From positions 1-64,000 of the forward strand of contig NZ_BEXF01000014.1 in the NCBI RefSeq assembly GCF_002897295.1: a DNA stretch of 64,000 nt, written 5' to 3'. Below the pieces are notes generated by a model. The model saw only the letters and a list, made by a program, of their open reading frames with translations, was not told the DNA's origin and searched no databases. Numbering within the stretch: position 1 is the first letter of the stretch; each line of letters opens with the position of its first letter. The DNA comes from Brevibacillus reuszeri. GTDB taxonomy: Bacteria > Bacillota > Bacilli > Brevibacillales > Brevibacillaceae. This document shows, piece by piece, positions 53,533 through 61,436 of this stretch. The translations under genes were made by a program, and so were the position numbers.

Positions 53533-54573
53533 ATGAGTGAAGCATATAAACAAGCAGGCGTCGACATCGATGCGGGGAACGAAGCAGTCGAACGCATGAA
53601 AAAGCACGTGAAGCGCACATTCCGTCCAGAGGTATTGACGGATTTGGGCGGCTTCGGTGCCTTGTTCCGTCTGGATACAACCAAGTATGAAAAGCCGATC
53701 CTCGTCTCTGGTACAGATGGTGTAGGTACCAAGCTGAAGCTTGCCTTTGCGATGGATAAGCATGATACGATCGGGATTGACGCCGTAGCGATGTGCGTCA
53801 ATGACGTCGTTGTGCAAGGGGCAGAGCCGCTTTTTTTCCTCGATTATTTGGCAGTAGACAAGGTCATTCCAGAAAAGATTGAGGCCATTGTCAAAGGGAT
53901 TGCAGAAGGCTGCTCTCAGGCAGGCTGCTCCTTGATCGGTGGAGAAACAGCTGAGATGCCTGGAATGTACGCTGAGGGCGAATACGACATTGCTGGCTTT
54001 ACCGTAGGTGTCGTAGACGAAAGCAAAATGATTACAGGAGCTTCTGTTGAAGCAGGCGATGTATTGATTGGGCTTGCTTCCAGCGGTGTGCACAGCAATG
54101 GCTTCTCTCTCGTGCGCAAAGTGCTTTTGGCTGACAAAGGCATGTCGCTTCACGATCATGTGGACGTGCTCGGCAAAAAGCTCGGAGAGGAACTGCTGAC
54201 CCCGACTCGCATCTATGTCAAGCAGGTGTTATCTGTACTGGAATCTCATGAGATCAAGGCGCTGGCGCATATTACAGGCGGCGGCTTCACAGAAAACATC
54301 CCGCGTGTGCTGCCAGAGGGTACACAGGCGACGATTGATGTTGGCTCGTGGCCTGTTCTGCCGATTTTCCAACTGGTTCAAGAAGCAGGCAACATTTCTT
54401 ATCCAGACATGTACAAAACGTTTAACATGGGGATCGGCATGATGCTTGTTGTCAAAGCGGATGACGTGGATTCTGTCGTAGCCAAGCTGAAAGACCTGGG
54501 CGAAGAGCCATACGTCATTGGTAAAATTGAAGCTGGCGAGCGCAAAGTCGTATACAACGGGGTGGAATGGTGA
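53533..54573 (+). CDS. purM: AIR synthetase (FGAM cyclo-ligase)
   Basis: A 346-residue PurM converting FGAM to AIR with ATP. SEAYKQAGVDIDAGNEAVERM at the start, GTDGVGTKLKLAF, VNDVVVQGAEPLFFLDY and CSLIGGETAEMPGMY are signatures. GGGGGAGAAACG stands before the ATG. It overlaps purN by seven bases. Confidence 0.97.
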   Translation: MSEAYKQAGVDIDAGNEAVERMKKHVKRTFRPEVLTDLGGFGALFRLDTTKYEKPILVSGTDGVGTKLKLAFAMDKHDTIGIDAVAMCVNDVVVQGAEPLFFLDYLAVDKVIPEKIEAIVKGIAEGCSQAGCSLIGGETAEMPGMYAEGEYDIAGFTVGVVDESKMITGASVEAGDVLIGLASSGVHSNGFSLVRKVLLADKGMSLHDHVDVLGKKLGEELLTPTRIYVKQVLSVLESHEIKALAHITGGGFTENIPRVLPEGTQATIDVGSWPVLPIFQLVQEAGNISYPDMYKTFNMGIGMMLVVKADDVDSVVAKLKDLGEEPYVIGKIEAGERKVVYNGVEW

Positions 54574-55175
54574 GAAGGCTAGCCATTTTCGCCTCAGGAA
54601 GCGGCTCCAACTTCGAAGCGATCGTGCAGGCGGTTCAGGCTGGACAGCTCCGTGGTGTAGAAGTAGCGCTTCTTGTCTGCGACAAGCCGGGAGCCAAAGT
54701 GCTGGAGCGTGCGGAACGGCTAGGAATTCCAGCCTTTGTGTTTCAGCCAAAGGAATATGCCGACAAGTCTGCCTTTGAGAAAGAGATTGTGGCGCAGCTT
54801 CAGAAGCTCGATGTTACGCTGGTTGTGCTTGCAGGATACATGCGATTGGTTGGCGAGACACTGTTGTCCGCCTATGAGGGAAAAATCATCAATCTGCATC
54901 CATCGCTTCTGCCTGCCTTCCCTGGAAAAGATGCGATTGGCCAGGCGCTCGACTACGGGGTAAAGATTACGGGGGTAACGGTGCATGTTGTCGATGCGGG
55001 TCTCGATACGGGTCCGATCATCGCCCAGCTCCCTGTAGCCGTGCAAGAGACAGATACAAAAGAAACATTGGCAGCACGCATCCACGAAGTAGAGCATGGC
55101 CTTTTGGTTGAGGTCATTGGCCTTTTGGTGGAAGAGCGTGTAAAGCTGGAGGGACGGCTTGTCCAGCTGACATAA
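54567..55175 (+). CDS. purN: GAR transformylase (formyl-THF dependent)
   Basis: A 202-residue PurN transferring a formyl group from 10-formyl-THF to GAR. The N-terminal FASGSGSNFEAIVQA, the catalytic block INLHPSLLPAFPGKDAIGQAL and the following GVKITGVTVHVVDAGLDTGPII are visible. It is the last gene of this pur block; a terminator follows, and purH lies 4.7 kb further on. Confidence 0.97.
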   Translation: MVRRLAIFASGSGSNFEAIVQAVQAGQLRGVEVALLVCDKPGAKVLERAERLGIPAFVFQPKEYADKSAFEKEIVAQLQKLDVTLVVLAGYMRLVGETLLSAYEGKIINLHPSLLPAFPGKDAIGQALDYGVKITGVTVHVVDAGLDTGPIIAQLPVAVQETDTKETLAARIHEVEHGLLVEVIGLLVEERVKLEGRLVQLT

Positions 55176-55195
55176 GAGAGCATAAGAAAGCAGAG

Positions 55196-55226
55196 AAACC
55201 GACGCGAAAATTGTGTCGGTTTTTCC
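55196..55226 (+). terminator. Terminator after purN
   Basis: AAACCGAC / GTCGGTTT followed by TTCC and more T residues. The same stem core recurs at 55711. Confidence 0.85.
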
Positions 55227-55261
55227 TTTTTCTAGTATATTTAATAACGGGGAGTGGTGAT

Positions 55262-55645
55262 ATGAGAGAGATGAAAAACATTTGGATGTTTTGCTTATGC
55301 GCTGTTTTACTGATAGGATCATGGCTGATCTCTGATGCAACAAAGAGCATAGCTGCATATGGGGATACAGCAACGCACAATACGGCACAGATGGCCAACA
55401 TCCTGGTGACGATGAGCAATGAATTAAATGAATTGAACAACAAGAAGGCTCCACAAGAAAAACAAATACTTGATGCAGTAGAAGCAGCTGAATACTTAGG
55501 CATTACCGAGCAGATTCTCGCCCAGCTTTTAGATAGTAAGGATATTCCTGCTCTGCAGATCAACAGCACGTATCGGTTCTCCAAACGAGCTCTGGATGAG
55601 TGGGTATACGAGCAATCGAAGAAGCACACGACCTATCAAAAATGA
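55262..55645 (+). CDS. Membrane-anchored excisionase-type helix-turn-helix protein
   Basis: A 127-residue protein. An N-terminal transmembrane helix (about residues 5-23, IWMFCLCAVLLIGSWLI) is followed by a helical linker with NELNELNNKK, then a C-terminal helix-turn-helix of the excisionase/MerR-like HTH_17 type (DAVEAAEYLGITEQILAQLL, IPALQINSTYRFSKRALDEW). A DNA-binding-type domain tethered to the membrane is unusual. ATG 55262 has GGGGAGTGG at the right distance; an open frame runs from 55211 but through the preceding terminator. No mobile-element gene is nearby, and the role is unknown. Confidence 0.75.
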   Translation: MREMKNIWMFCLCAVLLIGSWLISDATKSIAAYGDTATHNTAQMANILVTMSNELNELNNKKAPQEKQILDAVEAAEYLGITEQILAQLLDSKDIPALQINSTYRFSKRALDEWVYEQSKKHTTYQK

Positions 55646-55710
55646 TAATGTTCTTTTCATAATAAGAGCCACAGTGAGACGCAAACGCAAGCTGGTGAAT
55701 ATGTAAACAG

Positions 55711-55740
55711 CAAAACCGACACGGTAGATGTGTCGGTTTA
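55711..55740. terminator. Bidirectional terminator between HTH and thioredoxin genes
   Basis: AAACCGACAC / GTGTCGGTTT perfect stem with a 7-base loop, between convergent genes. Confidence 0.78.
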
Positions 55741-55757
55741 TCACTGTCTTGCTCCTT

Positions 55758-56069
55758 TTATCTGGTAACGAATTTTTTCAGATCACTGAGAGGAAGGGCA
55801 CCGATGACTTTGTCGATTGGTTCCCCATCTTTAAAGAGGATGCTAGTGGGCAGGCTCATGACTCCAAATTGATTGGCAACATCCGTTTCTTCATCTACAT
55901 TGAGCTTGAGGATTTTGACATCATGGTTTCCTTCGGCTACGTATGCTTCAAGGACTGTGGTAAACATCCTGCATGGTCCGCACCAAGGCGCCCAAAAATT
56001 GACTAAGGTGAGTCCTTTTGTTTGCATTTCGTTCTTAAAAGTAGCATCGGTTACATGGTGAATTGCCAT
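55758..56069 (-). CDS. Thioredoxin
   Basis: A 103-residue thioredoxin with redox motif WCGPC (NFWAPWCGPCRMF) and cis-Pro segment MSLPTSILFKDGEP. The start MAIHHVTDATF at 56069 has AAAGGAGAG seven bases before it and gives the usual thioredoxin length. The frame stays open 38 codons further upstream into a piece of another protein (see 56070-56183), so a longer fused product is possible. It lies beside a thioredoxin-reductase-like gene and likely works with it. Confidence 0.88.
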   Translation of the reverse strand: MAIHHVTDATFKNEMQTKGLTLVNFWAPWCGPCRMFTTVLEAYVAEGNHDVKILKLNVDEETDVANQFGVMSLPTSILFKDGEPIDKVIGALPLSDLKKFVTR

Positions 56070-56183
56070 ATCAATCTCTCCTTTATTAAACATGCTCGGG
56101 TACTCCGAGCTCGGAAACTCAAGGCTCTTCATAGCCTCGTAAGCAGCAGGGTTTACTTCGTTGTGAAGCATTCTTAATTCCAT
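56070..56183 (-). pseudogene. Remnant of an AhpD/carboxymuconolactone decarboxylase-like gene
   Basis: Thirty-eight codons in frame with the thioredoxin gene start MELRMLHNEVNPAAYEAMKSL, which resembles the N-terminus of small AhpD-like (carboxymuconolactone decarboxylase) proteins. The catalytic Cys-containing part is absent. A good ribosome site GGGAGG precedes it. I read it as a gene shortened by deletion; it could also be expressed as an N-terminal extension of the thioredoxin. Confidence 0.5.
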
Positions 56184-56184
56184 T

Positions 56185-57117
56185 TCAATTCCTCCCGAAT
56201 TTAGTACGATTCATGTCATGGAAATCTTCTTCCGTTAATTCCTTGGTTACACTCATAGCTGCTTTACTTCCGCCGGCAGCAGCATAAATCAGTTGAGAAG
56301 GCGCGACATACGATGTGTCCCCTGCGGCGAACAAACCAGGGATGGAGGTTTTGCCTAGCTGATCTGTCTTAATTCCGCCCAGTGGGGTTTTTTCGCAGTC
56401 CAAGCTCTCGATAAACGGAGCGCTGTGTATAAATCTAGGAGCTACGAATCCTCCTGTCCTGGCGATCGTCGTTCCATCCGCAAAACGTACATGCGATAGT
56501 TGCCCGTTTTCCCCGATGAAGGCTGCGACGGGCTGCTCCATCACCTCGATTCCTTTGGAGAGAAGCTGCTCTTTTTGTTCATCTGAAAGTGGACTTTGAC
56601 CATTGGTGCAGACGACTAAATCGTGGGTCCAATTGAGAAGCAGCTTGGCGGTATGGAAAACGGCCGGATCTGCGGAAACGACGACAAGAGGCTGATCTTG
56701 CAGCTCCCAGCCATCACAAAACGGGCAATTAAACAGACTTTTTCCATAGAATGAATGGAGGCCATCAATCTCAGGAAAGATTTCCTTTAAGCCTGTAGCC
56801 AGGATCAGCTTGCGTGCTTGAATCCGGGCGCCTGATGAATCATGCACCTCAAATCCCGAGTCGAGCGTTGTAATGGAAACGACTTCTGTTTTGAGTTGAT
56901 GAACAGACGGATAGCGGAGCACCTCCTCATAGGCGATGCGGCGAAACTCGGCAGGTGTTACTCCATCTCTCGTCAGATAACCGTGGGATGCATGGGTGAC
57001 CGCATTTCGAGGCTGATTGTTGTCGAGCAAGGCGACGTTTCTCCGTGCTCTGCCGAGTACCAAAGCGGCATTTAACCCGGCTGACCCTCCGCCAACAATC
57101 GCGAAATCATAAATCAT
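56185..57117 (-). CDS. Thioredoxin reductase-like FAD/NAD(P) oxidoreductase
   Basis: A 310-residue flavoprotein with FAD loop FAIVGGGSAGLNAALVLGRA at the N-terminus, redox motif CPFC in FNCPFCDGWEL and the C-terminal FAD block GLFAAGDTSYV. It resembles thioredoxin reductase-like enzymes, though the NADPH loop (VVVSADPAVFHTAKLLL) lacks the usual GGGxxA. It is divergent from an Rrf2-family regulator and followed by the thioredoxin gene, forming a redox operon. Confidence 0.9.
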   Translation of the reverse strand: MIYDFAIVGGGSAGLNAALVLGRARRNVALLDNNQPRNAVTHASHGYLTRDGVTPAEFRRIAYEEVLRYPSVHQLKTEVVSITTLDSGFEVHDSSGARIQARKLILATGLKEIFPEIDGLHSFYGKSLFNCPFCDGWELQDQPLVVVSADPAVFHTAKLLLNWTHDLVVCTNGQSPLSDEQKEQLLSKGIEVMEQPVAAFIGENGQLSHVRFADGTTIARTGGFVAPRFIHSAPFIESLDCEKTPLGGIKTDQLGKTSIPGLFAAGDTSYVAPSQLIYAAAGGSKAAMSVTKELTEEDFHDMNRTKFGRN

Positions 57118-57260
57118 AATGTTTAACTCCTTTATAGAGATATTAAGGACATTTCATATCTATGATTGAGTTGAAAGAAAAGCTTCATCTAATAAAGATA
57201 AAGCAAGTTAAGGTACTCATAATCGTAAGAGCGCTCTTAGATAATCGACTTATAGTATCT

Positions 57261-57288
57261 ATAATATCCGTTATTTTATCAATGTCAA
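57261..57288 (-). promoter_or_regulatory. Promoter of the redox operon
   Basis: On the minus strand TTGACA (57288-57283) and TATTAT (57266-57261) are 16 bases apart. The region lies between divergent genes of the oxidoreductase and the Rrf2 regulator. Confidence 0.65.
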
Positions 57289-57323
57289 GCTGCATGTGAC
57301 ACTTGCTATCTTGTGAAATGGAC

Positions 57324-57338
57324 CTTATCATAGATAAG
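57324..57338. promoter_or_regulatory. Candidate Rrf2 operator
   Basis: Palindrome CTTATC-ATA-GATAAG just upstream of the Rrf2-type gene start. Autoregulation is an inference from position. Confidence 0.45.
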
Positions 57339-57362
57339 TAAAGTCTACAATCGAGGTGTCTT

Positions 57363-57761
57363 ATGAAGTTTTCACAGGCAACCGACAATGCGCTCCATGT
57401 GATGCTGTATCTCGTAATGGAAGCGCCAGACAAGCCCGTTAGTGTGCAGATATTAGCAGAGAAGCTGAGGGTTTCGCAAACCTATCTGTCCAAAATGCTG
57501 ACCAAGCTGGTCAAGGCAGGTCTTATCCATTCTGTATCCGGTGCAAATGGCGGATACCGACTCAAGCGCAACTATGAGGAGATTTCCTTTTTGGATGTCA
57601 TTCATGCGATCGAAGGCACTACCTCTTTATTTGAATGCAGCTTTAATCATGGGCAAGAGTGCCTGATTCAACAGGTTGTGATGGATGCCGAGCGACAGAT
57701 GGAGCAGGCTCTAAAAACCAAGACAATTTATGAGCTGGCGAAACAAATGAAAGGTGTGTAA
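57363..57761 (+). CDS. Rrf2-family transcription regulator
   Basis: A 132-residue Rrf2-type regulator with winged HTH at VSVQILAEKLRVSQTYLSKML and SGANGGYRLKR. Two Cys residues in FECSFNHGQECL are in the region where IscR and NsrR hold a cluster, though one ligand fewer than in IscR, so it may be a thiol-based sensor. It is divergent from a thioredoxin-reductase-like operon that it probably controls in response to redox stress. Confidence 0.88.
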   Translation: MKFSQATDNALHVMLYLVMEAPDKPVSVQILAEKLRVSQTYLSKMLTKLVKAGLIHSVSGANGGYRLKRNYEEISFLDVIHAIEGTTSLFECSFNHGQECLIQQVVMDAERQMEQALKTKTIYELAKQMKGV

Positions 57762-57763
57762 AG

Positions 57764-57792
57764 AAAAGCAGTGGAGCACCCACTGCTTTTTT
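57764..57792. terminator. Bidirectional terminator
   Basis: AAAAGCAGTGG / CCACTGCTTTT with a 5-base loop lies between the convergent Rrf2 and corA genes. Confidence 0.9.
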
Positions 57793-57799
57793 ATTCCCA

Positions 57800-58726
57800 T
57801 CAAAAGTATTTCTTTTTCCAAAAGATCAGGCTTGTAACCAGTGCGGACACAAGCGAGAGCAGCATGATAATGGAAAACGCATGGTTATCATTCTGCAAAG
57901 GCAATTCCACGTTCATTCCGTATATACTCGCAATCATGGTAGGCAGAGCAAGTACAATCGTAATGGCAGTCAATATTTTGACAACGTGATTGACATTGTT
58001 TGAAATTACCGAAGCAAAGGCATTCATCATCGAGCTCATGATGGAGCTGTATACCTCCGTCATGGCGATCGCTTGCCTGGTTTCGATCATGACGTCCTCC
58101 AATAGCTCCTTGTCTTCCTCATATATTTTCAGGTAGCTGCCATTGAACAGCTTCTCCAGCAAAATGTTATTTTTGGTCAATGCTGTCGTGAAATAAACCA
58201 GACTTTTTTCAATCTCCAATAACGAAAAAAGCTCTTTGTTTCGGACTGATTTGTGGAGGGCTTCCTCCATTTTTTCCCGTCTCTGGTTAATTTGCTTCAG
58301 GTACAGCAAATAGTAAAAGGCCATCCGATAAAGAATCTGAAGGACAAACCTTGTTTTCATAAACGTGTGGAAATGCTTGACGCGGCCAGAGACAAAATCC
58401 TCAAGGATGGGAGTATTTGTGAGGCTAATCGTAATGAAGCAATCGTTCTGGATGGCGATTCCGAGTGGGATCGTACGTATTTTATCATCTGAGCTGAGGA
58501 CAGGGATCTCTACGATGAGCATCGTGCAATCCTCATCCTTTTCTATTCTGGCACGTTCGCCTTCGTCAAGAGCATCGCGAAAAAATTCCTGGTCAATCGC
58601 AAAAGCATCACAGACGTGCTGGATTTCTGCTTGCGTCGGTTCTGTCAAATGAACCCAGCAGCCTTTTTCAAAATCAGTTCGTGCTACGAGCTCTCCAAAC
58701 TCATTGCTGCGATAAATGTTTAGCAT
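57800..58726 (-). CDS. corA: CorA-family magnesium transporter
   Basis: A 308-residue CorA protein. The long cytoplasmic part is followed by two C-terminal helices with the pore signature YGMNVELP, and a basic C-terminus FWKKKYF. The ATG at 58726 has AGGGTG nearby and is preferred to a start 14 codons earlier. The leader holds an M-box riboswitch and a terminator, so import of Mg2+ is predicted to rise when intracellular Mg2+ is low. Confidence 0.94.
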   Translation of the reverse strand: MLNIYRSNEFGELVARTDFEKGCWVHLTEPTQAEIQHVCDAFAIDQEFFRDALDEGERARIEKDEDCTMLIVEIPVLSSDDKIRTIPLGIAIQNDCFITISLTNTPILEDFVSGRVKHFHTFMKTRFVLQILYRMAFYYLLYLKQINQRREKMEEALHKSVRNKELFSLLEIEKSLVYFTTALTKNNILLEKLFNGSYLKIYEEDKELLEDVMIETRQAIAMTEVYSSIMSSMMNAFASVISNNVNHVVKILTAITIVLALPTMIASIYGMNVELPLQNDNHAFSIIMLLSLVSALVTSLIFWKKKYF

Positions 58727-58888
58727 CGTTTTCACCCTGCCTTTACTAAAAAGTAGGGAAAGGTGCACTAAGCTGCATTATCGGCGGTGGCTACCGCATT
58801 CCAAGCAGCGGTGAGCTCCTTTCCTATTCAAAATCTTATTTGAGTGACATGATCGACTACTGAAAGCAGCTCACCTCCCTGGAATCAA

Positions 58889-58919
58889 CAAAAAAGGCTT
58901 CCCGTCTGCAGGGAAGCCT
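58889..58919 (-). terminator. M-box-controlled terminator of corA
   Basis: On the minus strand AGGCTTCCC / GGGAAGCCT with a 7-base loop is followed by six T residues, between the aptamer and the corA start. Confidence 0.92.
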
Positions 58920-58999
58920 GGAAATGCCAATAAAAAAGTGCATAGAAAAAACAACACACTTAAAAAAGCACTACCTACACGCTTCCCCAAGTTGAGTTT

Positions 59000-59150
59000 T
59001 GGCACATGACAACGTAGAGCAATCAAGCATGCTCAGCCACCTTAAGTAAAGCCTTAATCCGGCAATCCCTGTTCTACCCATTGGCGTCTTTCGACATTTC
59101 CGGGCAGTGGCCTGTGTTCATCATGGAGCCTCACCTAACGGGAACGGTTC
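59000..59150 (-). promoter_or_regulatory. M-box (ykoK) magnesium riboswitch
   Basis: The minus strand has the conserved M-box blocks GTTAGGTGAGGCTCC near 59141, CACTGCCCGGAAATGTCGAA and GACGCCAATGGGT near 59095-59076, and the later GGTGGCTGAGCATGC and GCTCTACGTTG blocks. These match the known Mg2+-sensing leader family. Ends are approximate. Confidence 0.93.
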
Positions 59151-59182
59151 CATATTGTTTTGGCAATCGTTGTATCTACCGC

Positions 59183-59212
59183 AGTATATGGGCGACAATC
59201 CTAGTTTGTCAA
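59183..59212 (-). promoter_or_regulatory. corA promoter
   Basis: On the minus strand TTGACA (59212-59207) and TATACT (59188-59183) are 18 bases apart, about 35 bases before the M-box. Confidence 0.8.
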
Positions 59213-59291
59213 TACTTTTCAAAAACCCAAACCTTTCCGCTTCTGCCGACATACAGTAGAAAGAAGCCGTGTAAATGAGGAGGGGCTGGAC

Positions 59292-59666
59292 CTGAGCGGA
59301 GACTTTGTTGCTGATTTGCTGGGCAAGCTAAGCAGGAAAACGGGGCGTGAATGGACGCTAAACGATATTATGAAGCTGGCTGAGAAAATGCCCAAGGGCG
59401 GAGGAAATATTGACTCCGTACTCAATGAGTTGTCGGACATGGGACTTGATGTGCCTGAGGAAACGAAGGAAAAAGTCAAGGACCATATGAAAAGTGGGAA
59501 GTCCCTAACTATGGATGATATCGGCAAATTGATGCCAACAGATGTAAAAGCGAAAACCAGTAAGACGAGAACCAAAAAACCAACCAGAGCTGTTGGAAAA
59601 AGCAAGCATCTGTCATTGGCTGAGCGTGTAAAAAAATTATCTGGAAAAGGCAAGAAAAAGCGTTAG
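59292..59666 (+). CDS. Small basic protein of unknown function
   Basis: About 124 residues. The first part (SGDFVADLLGKLSRKTGREW) is followed by helical segments with TLNDIMKLAEKMPKG and the C-terminal part is very rich in Lys/Arg (KTSKTRTKKPTRAVGKSK, ending KGKKKR). No ATG or GTG lies in a good place. AGGAGG at 59278-59283 is eight bases before a CTG at 59292, which would be a rare start codon; a TTG at 59316 has no ribosome site. I do not recognise a function; the basic tail suggests nucleic-acid contact. Confidence 0.65.
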   Translation: MSGDFVADLLGKLSRKTGREWTLNDIMKLAEKMPKGGGNIDSVLNELSDMGLDVPEETKEKVKDHMKSGKSLTMDDIGKLMPTDVKAKTSKTRTKKPTRAVGKSKHLSLAERVKKLSGKGKKKR

Positions 59667-59689
59667 TCCACACATAGAGATTGTAGAGT

Positions 59690-59734
59690 GCAGTCGCGAG
59701 TGCCGAACAGGCATGGGCGGCTGCGTTTGTTTTG
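59690..59734 (+). terminator. Terminator before purH
   Basis: GCAGTCGC / GCGGCTGC with inner GTGCC/GGCAT and a T-rich tail. Confidence 0.7.
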
Positions 59735-59783
59735 CAGGAAGAAATTCGTCTAAGGCAGGGTCTAATTAACTAAGATGAAAACC

Positions 59784-59830
59784 TTGATAGAAGCGTACAA
59801 TTATGTTTTAATAGGAAAGGAATGTTCGTG
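59784..59830 (+). promoter_or_regulatory. purH promoter with PurBox-like site
   Basis: TTGATA (59784-59789) and TTTAAT (59807-59812) are 17 bases apart; GTTCG of AATGTTCGTGTTTAC begins 11 bases after the -10. The purC promoter has the same hexamers and spacing. No upstream PurBox was found. Confidence 0.72.
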
Positions 59831-59857
59831 TTTACTAAAAGTCAGGAGGTTCTATCC

Positions 59858-61408
59858 GTGAGTGTGAAAAAAGCGTTGATCAGCGTTTCTGACAAGACTG
59901 GATTGATTCCGTTTGCCCGTAGACTGGCAGCTGCCGGAGTAGAAATCATTTCAACCGGAGGTACGGCTTCCCTGTTAAAAGCCGAAGGTGTTCCTGTCAT
60001 TGGCATATCCGAAGTAACTGGATTTCCGGAAATTTTGGACGGACGCGTCAAAACGCTGCATCCGAATATCCACAGCGGGCTCTTGGCTGTACGTGATAAT
60101 GAAGCTCATCAGAAGCAATTACAAGAACTGAACATTGAAACCATTGATCTGGTCGTTGTGAATTTGTATCCTTTTAAAGAGACCATTGCCAAACCAGATG
60201 TGACATACGAAGATGCTATTGAGAATATTGATATCGGTGGGCCGACTATGCTGCGTTCTGCCGCGAAAAACCATGCTTTTGTCAGTGTTGTTGTAGATGC
60301 TGCTGACTATGACAAGGTTGCGGAGGAAATCGAAGCTAGCGGTGATACTACTTTGGAAACCCGTCGCAAGCTGGCTGCAAAAGTATTCCGTCACACTGCA
60401 GCGTACGATGCCTTGATCTCCCGTTACCTCAGTGAAGAGGTGGGCGAGCTGCTGCCTGAGAGCTACACAGTGACCTATGAAAAGGCTCAAGACTTGCGTT
60501 ACGGTGAAAACCCGCATCAGCGCGCTGCTTTTTACCGTGAGCCGTTGGCGAGCAGCCTCAGCATCGGTTATTCTGAGCAGCTGCATGGAAAAGAATTGTC
60601 CTATAATAATATTAACGATGCTGACGCGGCTTTGGCGATTGTACGTGAATTCGACCAGCCGGCTGTAGTTGCGATCAAGCACTCCAACCCATGTGGTGTA
60701 GGAATTGGCAGCGATATTCGCCAAGCTTACCAAAAAGCGTATGAAGCAGATCCTGTTTCCATTTTCGGTGGAATCGTAGCAGCTAATCGCTCGATCGACC
60801 GCGAAACAGCTCTGGCTATGAAAGAAATTTTCCTGGAAATTATCATCGCTCCTGATTTTACCGAAGAGGCGCTCGCAGTACTTACTGAGAAAAAGAACCT
60901 GCGTCTGCTGCGCATCCCGGCACTGAGTGAGTCAGACAAAAAAGCAGACAATCGTTTCCGTGTCGCTCCAGTAGCGGGTGGCGCTCTGGTTCAAGATTTT
61001 GACTACAAGCAATTGGAAGAGAGCGAAATTCAAGTGGTCACAGACCGCAAGCCAACAGAAGAAGAGCTGGCTCAGCTTACATTTGCCTGGAAAGTAGTCA
61101 AGCACGTCAAGTCCAATGCTATTTTACTGGCAAAAGACAACATGACGATTGGTGTTGGCGCGGGGCAGATGAACCGTGTGGGTGCAGCAAAGATCGCCAT
61201 TGAACAGGCGGTGGCGGGGGCGATTGGCTCTGTACTGGCTTCCGATGCCTTTTTCCCGATGGGCGATACAGTAGAAGCAGCTGCAAAAGCAGGTATCACA
61301 GCGATTATTCAACCTGGCGGCTCTATCCGCGACCAAGAGTCTATCGATGCATGCAATCGCGCTGGAATTGCCATGATCTTTACCGGTACTCGTCACTTTA
61401 AACACTAA
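59858..61408 (+). CDS. purH: AICAR transformylase / IMP cyclohydrolase
   Basis: A 516-residue bifunctional enzyme for the last two steps to IMP. The cyclohydrolase half opens with KKALISVSDKTGLIPFAR and has GGTASLLKAEG and GRVKTLHPNIHSGLLA; the transformylase half has HSNPCGVGIG and IIQPGGSIRDQESID. The GTG at 59858 is chosen because AGGAGG lies seven bases before it; the in-frame ATG at 59822 falls within the PurBox-like leader. It is 28 bases upstream of purD. Confidence 0.97.
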   Translation: MSVKKALISVSDKTGLIPFARRLAAAGVEIISTGGTASLLKAEGVPVIGISEVTGFPEILDGRVKTLHPNIHSGLLAVRDNEAHQKQLQELNIETIDLVVVNLYPFKETIAKPDVTYEDAIENIDIGGPTMLRSAAKNHAFVSVVVDAADYDKVAEEIEASGDTTLETRRKLAAKVFRHTAAYDALISRYLSEEVGELLPESYTVTYEKAQDLRYGENPHQRAAFYREPLASSLSIGYSEQLHGKELSYNNINDADAALAIVREFDQPAVVAIKHSNPCGVGIGSDIRQAYQKAYEADPVSIFGGIVAANRSIDRETALAMKEIFLEIIIAPDFTEEALAVLTEKKNLRLLRIPALSESDKKADNRFRVAPVAGGALVQDFDYKQLEESEIQVVTDRKPTEEELAQLTFAWKVVKHVKSNAILLAKDNMTIGVGAGQMNRVGAAKIAIEQAVAGAIGSVLASDAFFPMGDTVEAAAKAGITAIIQPGGSIRDQESIDACNRAGIAMIFTGTRHFKH

Positions 61409-61436
61409 TCCCTCTCCCACAGGAGGAGCATACACG

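Noticed and set aside
55211..55261. Longer start for the membrane HTH protein
   Set aside because: The extension is read from the purN terminator; ATG 55262 has a good ribosome site.
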